From Roseobacter litoralis Och 149 (GTDB lineage: Bacteria; Pseudomonadota; Alphaproteobacteria; Rhodobacterales; Rhodobacteraceae), in contig NC_015729.1 in assembly GCF_000154785.2 (NCBI RefSeq), positions 1 to 63,532 of the forward strand: 63,532 nucleotides of DNA. The letters run 5' to 3'. The notes under the pieces were generated by a model. That model searched no databases and had not been told where the DNA came from. It worked only from the letters and a program-made list of their open reading frames with translations. Both the position numbers and the translations under genes were made by a program. Positions 1 through 8,541 of the stretch are shown here, piece by piece (the first letter of the stretch is position 1; each line of letters starts with the position of its first letter).

Positions 1-100
1 AGAAAAACAGTGTGAAGTAACAACCCTCTTCTCATGTACTCCCTTTTATGGCATCTTGGGGAAAACGCGTTACAAGCGTTAGCCCCGAGGATCAGAGCAG
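1..100 (+). promoter_or_regulatory. parA upstream region
   Basis: Short non-coding stretch in front of parA. It holds a small inverted repeat, AACGC (64-68) and GCGTT (76-80), overlapping ACGCGT. By position this could be a ParA autoregulation site, but that is inference. If the molecule is circular, this region continues into the origin at the right edge. Confidence 0.35.
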
Positions 101-1492
101 ATGACCGATAGCCCCCCCTATTTCAATATATCCCCCGACAAGGCACGTGCGGAACTCCCCCCACCCATGGACACAACCGCCCTGTTGGGCATCGCTCAGG
201 CCTGCAACCAAGGGCGCAACGATCTGGCAGGCCGTGGTCTGGATGAAAGCGGGGCCCGGCATCTGCGCTCTTTTTCCACATGGGAGATCACCAAATACCT
301 GATCCCTGTCGCGCCTGCGCATTTCCGCCGCGTGCTGCGTCAGAACCCCGACCTGCCGCAGGGTATTTCCGAGACCGAGGGCGGCGCCAAGTGGTTCACC
401 CTCGACGAAGTGCTGCGCCTGCGGGCACATTTCGGGCAAGAAGGCTCCAAAGCCAAGGAATACCTGCCCTACCGTCCCAAGGGGTTGCCTGCGAAAATCG
501 TCGCTGTGGCCAATTTCAAGGGCGGGGTCGGCAAAACCTCCACCTGCGCGCATCTGGCGATGTCTGCGGCGCTGGATGGCTACAAGGTGCTGGTGGTCGA
601 TCTGGACAGCCAGGGGTCCATGTCGTCGATCTTTGGGGCGCAGGTTGACGACGAATGGCAAACCGTATTCCCGCTGCTGGCCAAGCACTATGCCACCCAT
701 CTGCGGGCAGAAAACCAGCGCCGACTGGATCGCGGTGAGGCCCCCCTGCCCTTTGATGACATCCTATCTGAGGCGCTCAAGATCACGCCCGGTGATATCA
801 TCCAGAAAACGCACTGGCCCAATATTGATCTGATCGGCGCACAGCTGAATCTCTATTGGTCCGAATTTCAGATCCCCGTCTGGCGCATGGCCGCACGGTC
901 GTGGAAGCTGTGGGACGCTTTGGGCGATGCGCTGGCCGAAAGCGCGGTGCTGGAGGAGTATGATCTCATTTTCCTCGATACCCCCCCTGCCCTCGGCTAC
1001 CTCACCATCAACGGGCTGTCGGCAGCCGATATCCTGCTGGTGCCTGTCGGGGCCTCTTTCGTGGAATTTGACAGCACGGGGCGGTTTTTCGACATGCTGC
1101 ATGCGACGTTTTCCTCGATTGAGGAGGGCGAGAATATGGCCGCCCGTGCCTTGGGCCGCGAGGAACTCGCCTTTGAATGGGACGCGGTGCAAACCGTGAT
1201 CACCCGCTTTGATGCCTCTCAGCAAAGCGAAATGGCCAGCCTGATGCAAAGCTACATGGGGCGCACGCTCTCGCCCTTCCGGCAGGATTTCACAGCGCTG
1301 ATCGGGCAGGCAGGGGAAAGCGTCAACGGTATCTACGAGGCCGATTACCGTGATTTCAACCGCGATACCTATGCGCGGGGGCGGGCGACCTTTGATGAAA
1401 CCTATGCTGCCTTTAAGCGATTGCTTTATGGAATCTGGCGACGGGATGAGTTGGCGCAGGCGGCCGGGGCCACAGAGACGGCCGCGGAATGA
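101..1492 (+). CDS. parA: ParA-type plasmid partition ATPase
   Basis: Cytosolic Walker-type ATPase that segregates the plasmid together with ParB bound to parS. The 463-residue product has an N-terminal DNA-binding-like region of about 130 residues, then the deviant Walker A FKGGVGKTS (residues 139-147), the A' motif VDLDSQG (about 166-172) and a Walker B hydrophobic strand ending LDTPP near residue 290. The long N-terminus and length match type Ia plasmid ParA proteins, which usually also repress their own promoter. The ATG at 101 follows a purine-rich stretch. parB follows after 126 bases with a parS-like palindrome between them. Family assignment is secure; autoregulation is inferred. Confidence 0.95.
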   Translation: MTDSPPYFNISPDKARAELPPPMDTTALLGIAQACNQGRNDLAGRGLDESGARHLRSFSTWEITKYLIPVAPAHFRRVLRQNPDLPQGISETEGGAKWFTLDEVLRLRAHFGQEGSKAKEYLPYRPKGLPAKIVAVANFKGGVGKTSTCAHLAMSAALDGYKVLVVDLDSQGSMSSIFGAQVDDEWQTVFPLLAKHYATHLRAENQRRLDRGEAPLPFDDILSEALKITPGDIIQKTHWPNIDLIGAQLNLYWSEFQIPVWRMAARSWKLWDALGDALAESAVLEEYDLIFLDTPPALGYLTINGLSAADILLVPVGASFVEFDSTGRFFDMLHATFSSIEEGENMAARALGREELAFEWDAVQTVITRFDASQQSEMASLMQSYMGRTLSPFRQDFTALIGQAGESVNGIYEADYRDFNRDTYARGRATFDETYAAFKRLLYGIWRRDELAQAAGATETAAE

Positions 1493-1494
1493 CG

Positions 1495-1508
1495 TTTCGC
1501 ATGCGAAA
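1495..1508. promoter_or_regulatory. parS-like palindrome, copy 1
   Basis: Perfect 14-bp palindrome TTTCGCATGCGAAA, starting three bases after the parA stop codon. The same 14 bases occur again just after parB (2632-2645), and I saw no third copy in the window. Position and symmetry make it the likely ParB-binding centromere site. Confidence 0.75.
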
Positions 1509-1618
1509 GTGCCAAATGCCCCGTGTTAGAGCCTATATCAGTCTCTGCGCACGCCGGATCAACCGGGCAGTAAGCCACCCTGCCCCATCCTGCCTGCTGT
1601 TCTGCGAAAGGAAATCTC

Positions 1619-2593
1619 ATGGCCAAGCGTAAACGTCTCAGCCCCGCCGCCTTGACAGAGGCCCCGCCGGAAACGAAAGCCGCCCTGGGGTGGATGGGGC
1701 ATGGCACCAGACGACCCCCGATTGCCGATGTCACGGGCGATGCCGCCGAGCAATCCGCCTTCGAGGAGGTCGCAGGTGAATTGCGCCGTGCCCGTACCGA
1801 GGGGCGGATGGTGCTGTCCCTGCCGCTTGAGGACATCGACGCCACGCATTTGGTGCGCGACCGCGTGGTTCTCGATGCGGAAGAGATGGCGGTGCTCAAG
1901 GACAGCCTGCGCGCCCGCGGCCAGCAAACGCCGATCGAGGTGCTTGATCTGGGGCAGGGGCGCTATGGGTTGATCTCAGGCTGGCGGCGCCTCACGGCAT
2001 TGCAGGCCCTTTTGCAGGAGACCGAAGAGGATCGTTTCAGAACGATCAATGCTCTGTTGCGCACACCACAGGATGTTGGCGCCTCTTATCTGGCGATGGT
2101 GGAGGAAAATGAAATCCGCGCGGATCTGAGCTTTTATGAACGTGCCCGTATCGCGGTGCAAGCGGCCCGCGCAGGTGTCTTTTCAGACATACATACCGCT
2201 GTACAGAGCCTGTTTTCCGCCGCGCGCGCACCGAAACGATCCAAGATCATGGCGTTCACGCATCTGGTGGAAAAGCTGGACGCAGACCTGCGGTTTCCCG
2301 CGGCTATCCCCGAAAAGGTTGGCCTCGCGCTGGTGTCCGCGTTGCAGACAGACAAGCGCTTTGGTGCTCGCCTGACAAAAGCGCTGCGCGCAGCCGACCC
2401 GCAGCACGCCACAGCCGAGCGTAAGGTGCTGGATGCAGCCCTGAAGACGCGCACAGCGACACCGCCAAAACCGGCCGAGCAAATCCTGCCAGGCGTGACG
2501 TTGGAAGCGGGCAGGGGGCGGATTACCCTGTCCGGGGTGAATGTAGATGCAACGCTTGAAGCAGATCTGCGCCGCTGGTTGGCCGCGCGGTGA
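1619..2593 (+). CDS. parB: ParB-type partition protein
   Basis: DNA-binding adaptor that loads onto parS and is moved by ParA. The 324-residue protein has the ParB/Srx-like N-terminal domain: an RARGQQTPIEV segment, then the GWRRLTALQAL box near residues 120-130 (canonical GERRxxA, here with Trp in place of Glu). A central helix-turn-helix region and a short C-terminal domain follow. The ATG at 1619 is preceded by GAAAGGAAAT. It lies downstream of parA in the same direction, and identical parS-like palindromes flank it. Confidence 0.93.
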   Translation: MAKRKRLSPAALTEAPPETKAALGWMGHGTRRPPIADVTGDAAEQSAFEEVAGELRRARTEGRMVLSLPLEDIDATHLVRDRVVLDAEEMAVLKDSLRARGQQTPIEVLDLGQGRYGLISGWRRLTALQALLQETEEDRFRTINALLRTPQDVGASYLAMVEENEIRADLSFYERARIAVQAARAGVFSDIHTAVQSLFSAARAPKRSKIMAFTHLVEKLDADLRFPAAIPEKVGLALVSALQTDKRFGARLTKALRAADPQHATAERKVLDAALKTRTATPPKPAEQILPGVTLEAGRGRITLSGVNVDATLEADLRRWLAAR

Positions 2594-2631
2594 GGTGCGG
2601 TTCTACTCCAGCAGTGGCAGCGGTGAGATAG

Positions 2632-2645
2632 TTTCGCATGCGAAA
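2632..2645. promoter_or_regulatory. parS-like palindrome, copy 2
   Basis: Second perfect copy of TTTCGCATGCGAAA, 38 bases after the parB stop. Together with 1495-1508 it brackets parB. The remaining bases up to 2825 are AT-rich and hold no recognisable gene. Confidence 0.75.
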
Positions 2646-2826
2646 ATTGCCATGGCAGAGATAATGTGATGAAACTGTTTATGCTGACTCTTTTGGTGGT
2701 GGGCCTACGATAATGTAGCCTGTTCATGAAATCACTTAAGCCATTTCTTACATTTATTTTTCTGCTATAAGTGTCGGCATACCGGGAGAGTTATATTTTG
2801 TGGATGATTAGGCTTCGCCATCAACT

Positions 2827-2853
2827 AAAAAGGGCACCCGATCAAGGTGCCCT
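2827..2853 (-). terminator. Rho-independent terminator after VPLPA-CTERM gene
   Basis: Read on the minus strand, an 8-bp stem AGGGCACC/GGTGCCCT with a 7-nt loop is followed by a run of five T. It sits about 27 bases beyond the stop codon of the gene ending at 2881. Confidence 0.8.
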
Positions 2854-2880
2854 GTTCGAATTCAGCTAAATGTCGGTACT

Positions 2881-3579
2881 TCAGGACTTGCGACCAAAGC
2901 CGCGCATCGCGCTCAGACCACCAAGACCGCCCATCAGCAGGAGCGCGGAGGCAGGCAGTGGCACGGGAGCGATTTCTATCAGCTGCAGATCCCATGTGCC
3001 GACTTCATGGGTGCTTCGGTCGGCTGTTGTCACGAACTGACCTAAAATCGGATCGACGGAGAAAAACAGGCCGTCTCCGGTCAACTCTCCAAGGTCAATT
3101 GAGCCAGAGGTTCTGACGGGGTTGTCTTTTGGTCCGGTGGTGAAATCGTAACTGCTCCCGCCGACGATGGTGTTCCCCGAAAGCGTATCGCCCACGACGA
3201 TCTGACCATCAAAGTTCGGGTTTGTCCGGGCATATTTGACCTGCCAGTTAAACGTGACCTTGAACGCTTTGCTGCCCAGATTCATGGTCCAGTTATCAAC
3301 AAATCGCAGTGCGCTCGAGCTGCTGTTGTCGCGGTGGGCAACACCGCCCCAGATGGTGGCATCACCGTCGAGACTGATCTTTACCTTGTTGAAATTCGTT
3401 CCGAAGTCACCAAGATTGTGATCGGCAGGGCAAGTACCGTCGATCGGGGGCACACCCCCTTCACAGATATTTCCTGATATTGCATTCGTCGCGCCCGATG
3501 TCATGGTCGCTGCACTAGCTGCAGTGAAACTTCCACCGACAGCGAATGTCGCTGCCATCAGAATTGCCGTCAGCTTCAT
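2881..3579 (-). CDS. VPLPA-CTERM secreted protein 1 (exosortase substrate)
   Basis: Predicted exported surface protein of 232 residues. It has a Sec signal peptide (about residues 1-23, ending AASA) and a C-terminal sorting tail at 206-232: VPLPA, a hydrophobic stretch, then RGFGRKS. This is the VPLPA-CTERM signal that exosortase D-type enzymes are thought to cleave. The body resembles its neighbour at 3977-4567: both have CEGGV-x-P, a second Cys, NLGDF and IWGGVAHR, so they are paralogs. A GGAG ribosome site precedes the ATG. It carries its own upstream motif and terminator, so it is probably transcribed alone. Function of the mature domain is unknown. Confidence 0.88.
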   Translation of the reverse strand: MKLTAILMAATFAVGGSFTAASAATMTSGATNAISGNICEGGVPPIDGTCPADHNLGDFGTNFNKVKISLDGDATIWGGVAHRDNSSSSALRFVDNWTMNLGSKAFKVTFNWQVKYARTNPNFDGQIVVGDTLSGNTIVGGSSYDFTTGPKDNPVRTSGSIDLGELTGDGLFFSVDPILGQFVTTADRSTHEVGTWDLQLIEIAPVPLPASALLLMGGLGGLSAMRGFGRKS

Positions 3580-3780
3580 ATTCGTACTCCTTGAGATGTC
3601 GGGCAGCTTTTCGCCGCGACAAAAACTGGTAATCAGGCGCGCGAATAACGCGAATGCCTGAGTGTATTTATACGGATAAGTTTGAGGAATGACAAAGTCT
3701 CAGCGGCGCGTTAACCAAAAAATAAGACCACCTACGGCGATTTAGTTTCCCGTTTGGTCCGTTCCGGTTCGGCAAATACT

Positions 3781-3845
3781 CGCCATGCGAGCACCGCTGC
3801 GATTTTTCACTTTTATCGTTTTCTTTGGCGCAAGGTGATTCGTTT
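3781..3845 (-). promoter_or_regulatory. Conserved two-part upstream motif, copy A
   Basis: CGCCATGCGAG (3781-3791) and AGGTGATTCGTTT (3833-3845) start exactly 52 bases apart. The same pair with the same spacing occurs at 4788-4852. This copy lies about 200 bases upstream of the first VPLPA-CTERM gene. The rest of the 397-base gap (3580-3976) has no convincing gene. A shared regulator site is inferred. Confidence 0.4.
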
Positions 3846-3923
3846 GAGCGATATCCGCAAAAAGGGCGCGTATGCAGAAGCATGATACAAGGCCGCGAGG
3901 CGCCCTCTTAATTATGCCACCAG

Positions 3924-3950
3924 AAAGAAAAAAGGCGCCCAAGAGGCGCC
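3924..3950 (-). terminator. Rho-independent terminator after second VPLPA-CTERM gene
   Basis: On the minus strand, a GGCGCC/GGCGCC stem (3945-3950 with 3934-3939) and a 5-nt loop are followed by a T-rich run, complementary to GAAAGAAAAAA on the plus strand. It lies about 27 bases past the stop of the gene ending at 3977. Confidence 0.8.
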
Positions 3951-3976
3951 CTTTCAAAGTCAGATAACGGAGTGAT

Positions 3977-4567
3977 TCACGACTTGCGGCCAAAGCCGCG
4001 CATCGCGCCCAAGCCACCGATACCGGCGATCAGCAAAAGCGCGGATGCGGGCAACGGAACCTGAGACAACTCCAGGTCCCAAGTGGCAACTTCGTCAGGA
4101 TTAGGGCCGAAGCTACCTGCAATCGGGTTAAGTACGAATGTGACAACGCCCGTCAGTGTACCAATATCGATTGATCCGTTTGCAGGGGGTGTTGTGAAAG
4201 TGAATGGTGCTCCGCCGACTGTCAGGACTGCATCAAAATTTGCCGATGTCGCCTGATAGTTGAACGTACCGGAATAAAACGTTGACCCAAAGTCCATGGT
4301 CCAGCTGTCAAAGAAGGTCGTATTTGTACGGTGCGCAACGCCGCCCCAAATCCTGGTGTCGCCTACGACTTCAAGTGTGGGGTCGTCTACGGTTGAGTTG
4401 AAGTCGCCCAGATTGAAGGCGGAAGGGCACGGTGCACCAACCGCAGGAGCAACGCCGCCTTCGCAGACGTTGCCGGACACGTTGGATACGATCGTCGCAG
4501 CACTTGCGCCAGTCAGCATAGCGCCAAGCGCAAAGGTCGCCGTCAAAAGCATTTTCGTGAAATTCAT
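3977..4567 (-). CDS. VPLPA-CTERM secreted protein 2 (exosortase substrate)
   Basis: A 196-residue exported protein with a signal peptide (about 1-23, ending GASA) and a C-terminal VPLPA-CTERM tail at 170-196 (VPLPA, hydrophobic segment, RGFGRKS). The tail is almost identical to that of the gene at 2881-3579, and the bodies share the CEGGV, NLGDF and IWGGVAHR motifs. It is therefore a shorter paralog and a likely second substrate of the exosortase at 6574-8178. AGGAG lies 6 bases before the ATG. It has its own terminator. The role of the exported domain is unknown. Confidence 0.88.
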   Translation of the reverse strand: MNFTKMLLTATFALGAMLTGASAATIVSNVSGNVCEGGVAPAVGAPCPSAFNLGDFNSTVDDPTLEVVGDTRIWGGVAHRTNTTFFDSWTMDFGSTFYSGTFNYQATSANFDAVLTVGGAPFTFTTPPANGSIDIGTLTGVVTFVLNPIAGSFGPNPDEVATWDLELSQVPLPASALLLIAGIGGLGAMRGFGRKS

Positions 4568-4787
4568 TTTACTCTCCTCATATTGCCATACTGCTCACGG
4601 GCAGCGGCCAAACTCATAGAACGACCTAGTCACAATCGACCTAGCCATCAATAAACACCTATTTTTTATATTAGTTTTAACACGATTGCAAAGTATTCTG
4701 GCGGATAACGTCTTGGAAAACGCGAAATATGCCCAGAGCAAGGGCACGTTGTTAGGGAGAGCGTGCAAGAAGTGGTCGGCGAATTCC

Positions 4788-4852
4788 CGCCATACGAGAA
4801 ACGATAAAAAATATCTCTTTTTGTGGGTTCGAGACTCGGAGGTGATTCGTTT
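4788..4852 (-). promoter_or_regulatory. Conserved two-part upstream motif, copy B
   Basis: CGCCATACGAG (4788-4798) and AGGTGATTCGTTT (4840-4852), again 52 bases apart, about 220 bases upstream of the second VPLPA-CTERM gene. Sequence between and around the two boxes is not well conserved with copy A, which argues for a retained binding site over a simple duplication. The gap 4568-4907 holds nothing else recognisable. Confidence 0.4.
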
Positions 4853-4907
4853 ATGACTCTCGCGGTTCAAAACTTTTGCAGGGCTCTGGTGGTCATACGC
4901 GCGGACC

Positions 4908-6329
4908 TCAGTCGCGCGCGTAGACGTCCTCGTAGCGGATGATGTCGTCTTCACCCAGATAGCTGCCGGTCTGCACTTCGATCAAGACCATGGGCACTTT
5001 GCCGGGGTTTTCCATGCGGTGCGTGGCCCCCAGCGGGATGTAGACGGATTGGTTCTCACTGACGAGTTTCACCGTCTCGTCCACTGTGACGCGTGCCGTG
5101 CCCTCCACCACGATCCAATGTTCAGACCGGTGGTGATGGCTTTGCAGCGACAGGGCGGCGCCGGGATGCACATGGATGCGCTTGACCTGAAAGCGCTGGC
5201 CGATCACGAGGCTTTCGAACCAGCCCCAGGGGCGGTGATCTTTGGGGAAGGATTCAGCCTGCAGGGCGGATTTTTCCTTCAGCGCGGCCACGGCCAGTTT
5301 CACGTCCTGCGCGCGGGATTTATCCGCCACCAGCACCGCGTCGGGCATGGCCACGACGATGGTGTTTTCCAGCCCGATGCCTACAACCTCGAGCGCAGCA
5401 CTTTCCGAGCGCAGCAGCGTGTCGTGGCAGTCGATGGCGGTGGCATTCTCTGAGGTGGCAACGCCTTCGGCATCCGGTCCGGTTTCGGCCCAGACCGCGT
5501 CCCAGCCGCCCAGATCAGACCAGCCTGCTGAAAACGGCACGACGCTGAGGTTGTCGGCCTTTTCCATGACCGCATAATCGATGGAGATATCTTCGGCGCG
5601 GGCCCAGTTGTCCGGGTCCAGCCGCAGGAACCCCAGATCTGCCTTGGCTTGCGCATAGGCACTGGAAACAGGCTCTAACAAAGCGGTTGCGTGGGCTTTG
5701 AAGGCGGCAATGATATCGCTGGCGCGGAACAGGAAGATGCCGGCATTCCACATGAAATGCGCATCTTTCAACATCGCCTCGGCCCGGGTCTGGTCGGGTT
5801 TTTCGACAAAGCGTTTCAGCGGCGCGGGGGTCGTACCCTTAGGGGGGTCCACCAGTTCCAGATAGCCATAGCCCGTTTCGGCCTGCGTCGGCGTGATGCC
5901 AAAGGTCACCAGTTGCCCGGCCTGCGCGGCTGTAACCCCGGCGTTGACCGCTGCACTGAACGCCTGCGCATCGGGGATCACATGGTCAGACGGGGCCACT
6001 AGCATCAGCCCGTCGGGATCGCTTGCGGCGATATGACAGGCGGCGGCCAGTACGGCGGGGGCAGTGTTGCGCCCCGCAGGTTCGATCAGGATCGCGCCGG
6101 GGTCGACGCCGATGCCCTGCAATTGCTCAGTCACGATAAAGCGGAAATCAGAGGCCGTGACCACCACGGGGGGCGCATAGGCTGCACCCGAAAGTCGGCG
6201 GGCAGAGGCCTGAAACAGGGTCTCATCCCCCAGCAGGTTTGCGAATTGCTTGGGGTAGGATTTGCGCGACAAAGGCCATAGCCGCGTACCGGAGCCGCCG
6301 CATAACAAAACAGGGGTGATCATGTTCAT
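4908..6329 (-). CDS. manC: Mannose-1-phosphate guanylyltransferase / mannose-6-phosphate isomerase
   Basis: Bifunctional cytosolic enzyme of GDP-mannose synthesis: it isomerises fructose-6-P and mannose-6-P and couples mannose-1-P to GTP. The N-terminal nucleotidyltransferase domain has LLCGGSGTRLWPLSR and a following YPKQF. The C-terminal type II PMI cupin has HVHPGAALSLQSH and an EHWIVVEGTARV strand. The open frame extends to 6419, but the start chosen here (MNMITP, 6329) is preceded by AAGGAG and matches family N-termini, giving 473 residues, the usual length. The phosphomannomutase at 12954-14348 would supply mannose-1-P. It is transcribed divergently from the exosortase gene. Confidence 0.93.
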   Translation of the reverse strand: MNMITPVLLCGGSGTRLWPLSRKSYPKQFANLLGDETLFQASARRLSGAAYAPPVVVTASDFRFIVTEQLQGIGVDPGAILIEPAGRNTAPAVLAAACHIAASDPDGLMLVAPSDHVIPDAQAFSAAVNAGVTAAQAGQLVTFGITPTQAETGYGYLELVDPPKGTTPAPLKRFVEKPDQTRAEAMLKDAHFMWNAGIFLFRASDIIAAFKAHATALLEPVSSAYAQAKADLGFLRLDPDNWARAEDISIDYAVMEKADNLSVVPFSAGWSDLGGWDAVWAETGPDAEGVATSENATAIDCHDTLLRSESAALEVVGIGLENTIVVAMPDAVLVADKSRAQDVKLAVAALKEKSALQAESFPKDHRPWGWFESLVIGQRFQVKRIHVHPGAALSLQSHHHRSEHWIVVEGTARVTVDETVKLVSENQSVYIPLGATHRMENPGKVPMVLIEVQTGSYLGEDDIIRYEDVYARD

Positions 6330-6573
6330 GGGGGCGCTCCTTACTGCAACTGCTGACTGCTTTTCAGGTTTCAAAGCCCGGTTCAAGACGTTAGCCGGAC
6401 GGCCGTCCGGGATCTCCAAAGCAATTAACCCGGTTTTAGAGGGTCATTCGTTAAAGAGTTCCCATCAACATCATATTTTCGTCAGGCGGGGTATGATACT
6501 ATGGAAATGAGCGCAAAAACCTGCCATTGCGGTGCCATTAAGTGCCAGTAGTTGGGTGTGTGGGAGTATTTTT

Positions 6574-8178
6574 ATGTCGGCCTCTGATTTTCAGACCTCG
6601 GTGCGGGGTGGTTTTGCTGCATTCCTGAGTTGGGGTGTTTTCTGGCTGCTGGTGGCCGTGATTGGGGCAGGGGTGTTCTTTGCCGACGGGATCAGCGCCC
6701 TGCTGGAGGCCTGGCAACTGCCAGAATACAGCCACGGCCCGCTCATTCCGGTGCTGTCTGCATTCCTGTTTCTCAAGCAGTTGAAAAACTACCCGATCAA
6801 CCCGGATATTTACCGCAACCGCTGGCCCGGTGTGGCGCTGGTGACGCTGTCGCTGGTGATGGCAGGCTTTGGTATTCTGGCGGGCATAGGGGATATTGTC
6901 GCCTATGGGCTTATTCTGTGGATCGGAGGCGTCTTGCTGGTGAGCTGGGGCTGGGACACAGGTAAACATTTCTGGCCCGGGGTCGTGCATCTGGTCTATA
7001 TGCTGCCGCTTCCCGCTTTGGTTTACTATAAAACAACGACCTATCTGCAGTTTGTCTCGTCTGAACTGGGCGTGTGGTTCCTGCGCCTGTTTGACGTGCC
7101 GGTATTTCTGGACGGCAACATCATCGATCTGGGCATCCTCAAGCTGCATGTGGCAGAGGCTTGTTCGGGTCTGCGCTATATGTTCCCGATCATGAGTTTT
7201 TCGTATATTTTTGCCACGCTCTACAAGGGACCCAACTGGCACAAGGTCGTCCTGCTGCTGGCGGCTGTTCCGATTGCGATCTTCATGAATTCGGTGCGTA
7301 TCGCGGTAGCGGGCGTGATCGTACAGTATTACGGGGTGGAGTGGCTGGATGGTTTTACGCATTTCTTCGAAGGCTGGGTAATCTTTCTGGCCTGTATCCT
7401 TATTCTCTTTGGTCTAGCTTGGCTGATGCTGTTTTTACATCCTCAGCGGCCGACCCTGGTAGACGCGCTTGATCTGGACACCGCCGGTTTGGGTGCTCAG
7501 CTCTCCCGTCTTCAGTACATCCAGCCGTCCAAGGCGCTGATTACCGTGAGTGTACTGATGCTCGGGGCAGTCATGGCGCTGCAGGCTATTCCGGACCGTG
7601 AGAACGTCACCCCGGACCGCGACAGCTTTGCGCTTTTCCCCCGAGCGCTGGGGGAATGGCGACAGCAGGGTCCGCGCCAGTTTCTCACCCCGGATATTCA
7701 GGCAACGCTGGCAGCGGATGATTATCATCAGGTGACCCTCACCAAGGCAGGTGACACACACAGTGTCGGCTTGTTCATGGCCTGGTACGAAGACCAGATC
7801 AAAGGCGGTGTACACAGCCCCGAAATCTGTCTGCCTGGCGCGGGATGGGAAATCGCCTGGCTGGAGCGTAGTGACCTCTCCGAAGTGATGCAGTCTGACG
7901 TGCCGTTTCGGATTAATCGCGCCATCATCCAAAAAGGTGAGACGCGTATGATGGTCTATTATTGGTTCCAGCAGCAGGACCGCCGTATCGCATGGGATTT
8001 CGCGGCGAAATACTGGCTGATGATCGATGGGATCACCACGGGCCGGACCGATGGGGCGCTGGTCCGATTGACCACTCTTATGGACCCGCGGGAAGAGGAT
8101 GACATCGCCGAAGCGCGGTTGCTTGAGGTGCTGAAAGAGATACAGGATCCGCTCAAGCGGTTTATTCCCGCGAGGTGA
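6574..8178 (+). CDS. xrtD: Exosortase with C-terminal EpsI domain (XrtD type)
   Basis: Multipass inner-membrane transpeptidase-like enzyme expected to cleave VPLPA-CTERM tails. The N-terminal half (about residues 1-310) is mostly hydrophobic and carries the three exosortase catalytic residues: Cys197 in AEACSGLRY, Arg242 in NSVRIA and His263 in FTHFFEGW. The C-terminal half (about 330-534) is a soluble EpsI domain, the arrangement of exosortase D. A GTG at 6532 would add 14 residues, but the ATG at 6574 has GGGAG in front and is preferred. Two VPLPA-CTERM proteins lie 2-5 kb away on the other strand. The subtype is assigned from the fusion and neighbouring substrates. Confidence 0.9.
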   Translation: MSASDFQTSVRGGFAAFLSWGVFWLLVAVIGAGVFFADGISALLEAWQLPEYSHGPLIPVLSAFLFLKQLKNYPINPDIYRNRWPGVALVTLSLVMAGFGILAGIGDIVAYGLILWIGGVLLVSWGWDTGKHFWPGVVHLVYMLPLPALVYYKTTTYLQFVSSELGVWFLRLFDVPVFLDGNIIDLGILKLHVAEACSGLRYMFPIMSFSYIFATLYKGPNWHKVVLLLAAVPIAIFMNSVRIAVAGVIVQYYGVEWLDGFTHFFEGWVIFLACILILFGLAWLMLFLHPQRPTLVDALDLDTAGLGAQLSRLQYIQPSKALITVSVLMLGAVMALQAIPDRENVTPDRDSFALFPRALGEWRQQGPRQFLTPDIQATLAADDYHQVTLTKAGDTHSVGLFMAWYEDQIKGGVHSPEICLPGAGWEIAWLERSDLSEVMQSDVPFRINRAIIQKGETRMMVYYWFQQQDRRIAWDFAAKYWLMIDGITTGRTDGALVRLTTLMDPREEDDIAEARLLEVLKEIQDPLKRFIPAR

Positions 8179-8541
8179 GCTGCGTCAGCGTGACGCCGGT
8201 ACCATGAGCGCAAAGTGCATTGCAGCTGCGCACGGATGATGGTTCGCCGGAACAGGTGTTGTCGCCCTCAATGCTCCGTGTGTGGACGCCCCTATGAATG
8301 CAAGCGCTTTTTGGACCGTTTGGGCATGTGATCAGGTGTGGTCGTGTGTCCGGCCTCGAAGTTGCGGCCTTTCATGCGCTGCGGGCCTGTATGGAGATAT
8401 GCAGATCGGGTTCAGTTCGTTTACCCGCGGTCGATGGCGCATCGTCCGGAATAATGGTTTTCCCGATCTGGCCTCTTGATCGTTTGCCCTTACGTTTTTC
8501 CGTCCTGCTCACATTCGCGGCGACATCCCGGCGATCTTAAC
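8179..8541. other. Intergenic region between exosortase and IS110 relic
   Basis: 363 bases without a recognisable gene. Short open frames on the plus strand (8282-8540) have no family features or ribosome site. I see no terminator with a T-run after the exosortase gene. Confidence 0.5.

Noticed and set aside
4595..4954. 119-residue open frame on the minus strand
   Set aside because: It overlaps the conserved upstream motif and the manC end, has no ribosome site or family motif, and looks like chance.
6430..6460. TCATTCGTTAA upstream of the exosortase as a third copy of the VPLPA upstream motif
   Set aside because: Only a partial match to one box and no second box at the 52-base spacing.
8282..8540. 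Two short plus-strand frames after the exosortase gene
   Set aside because: No recognisable domain, overlapping each other, no ribosome site.
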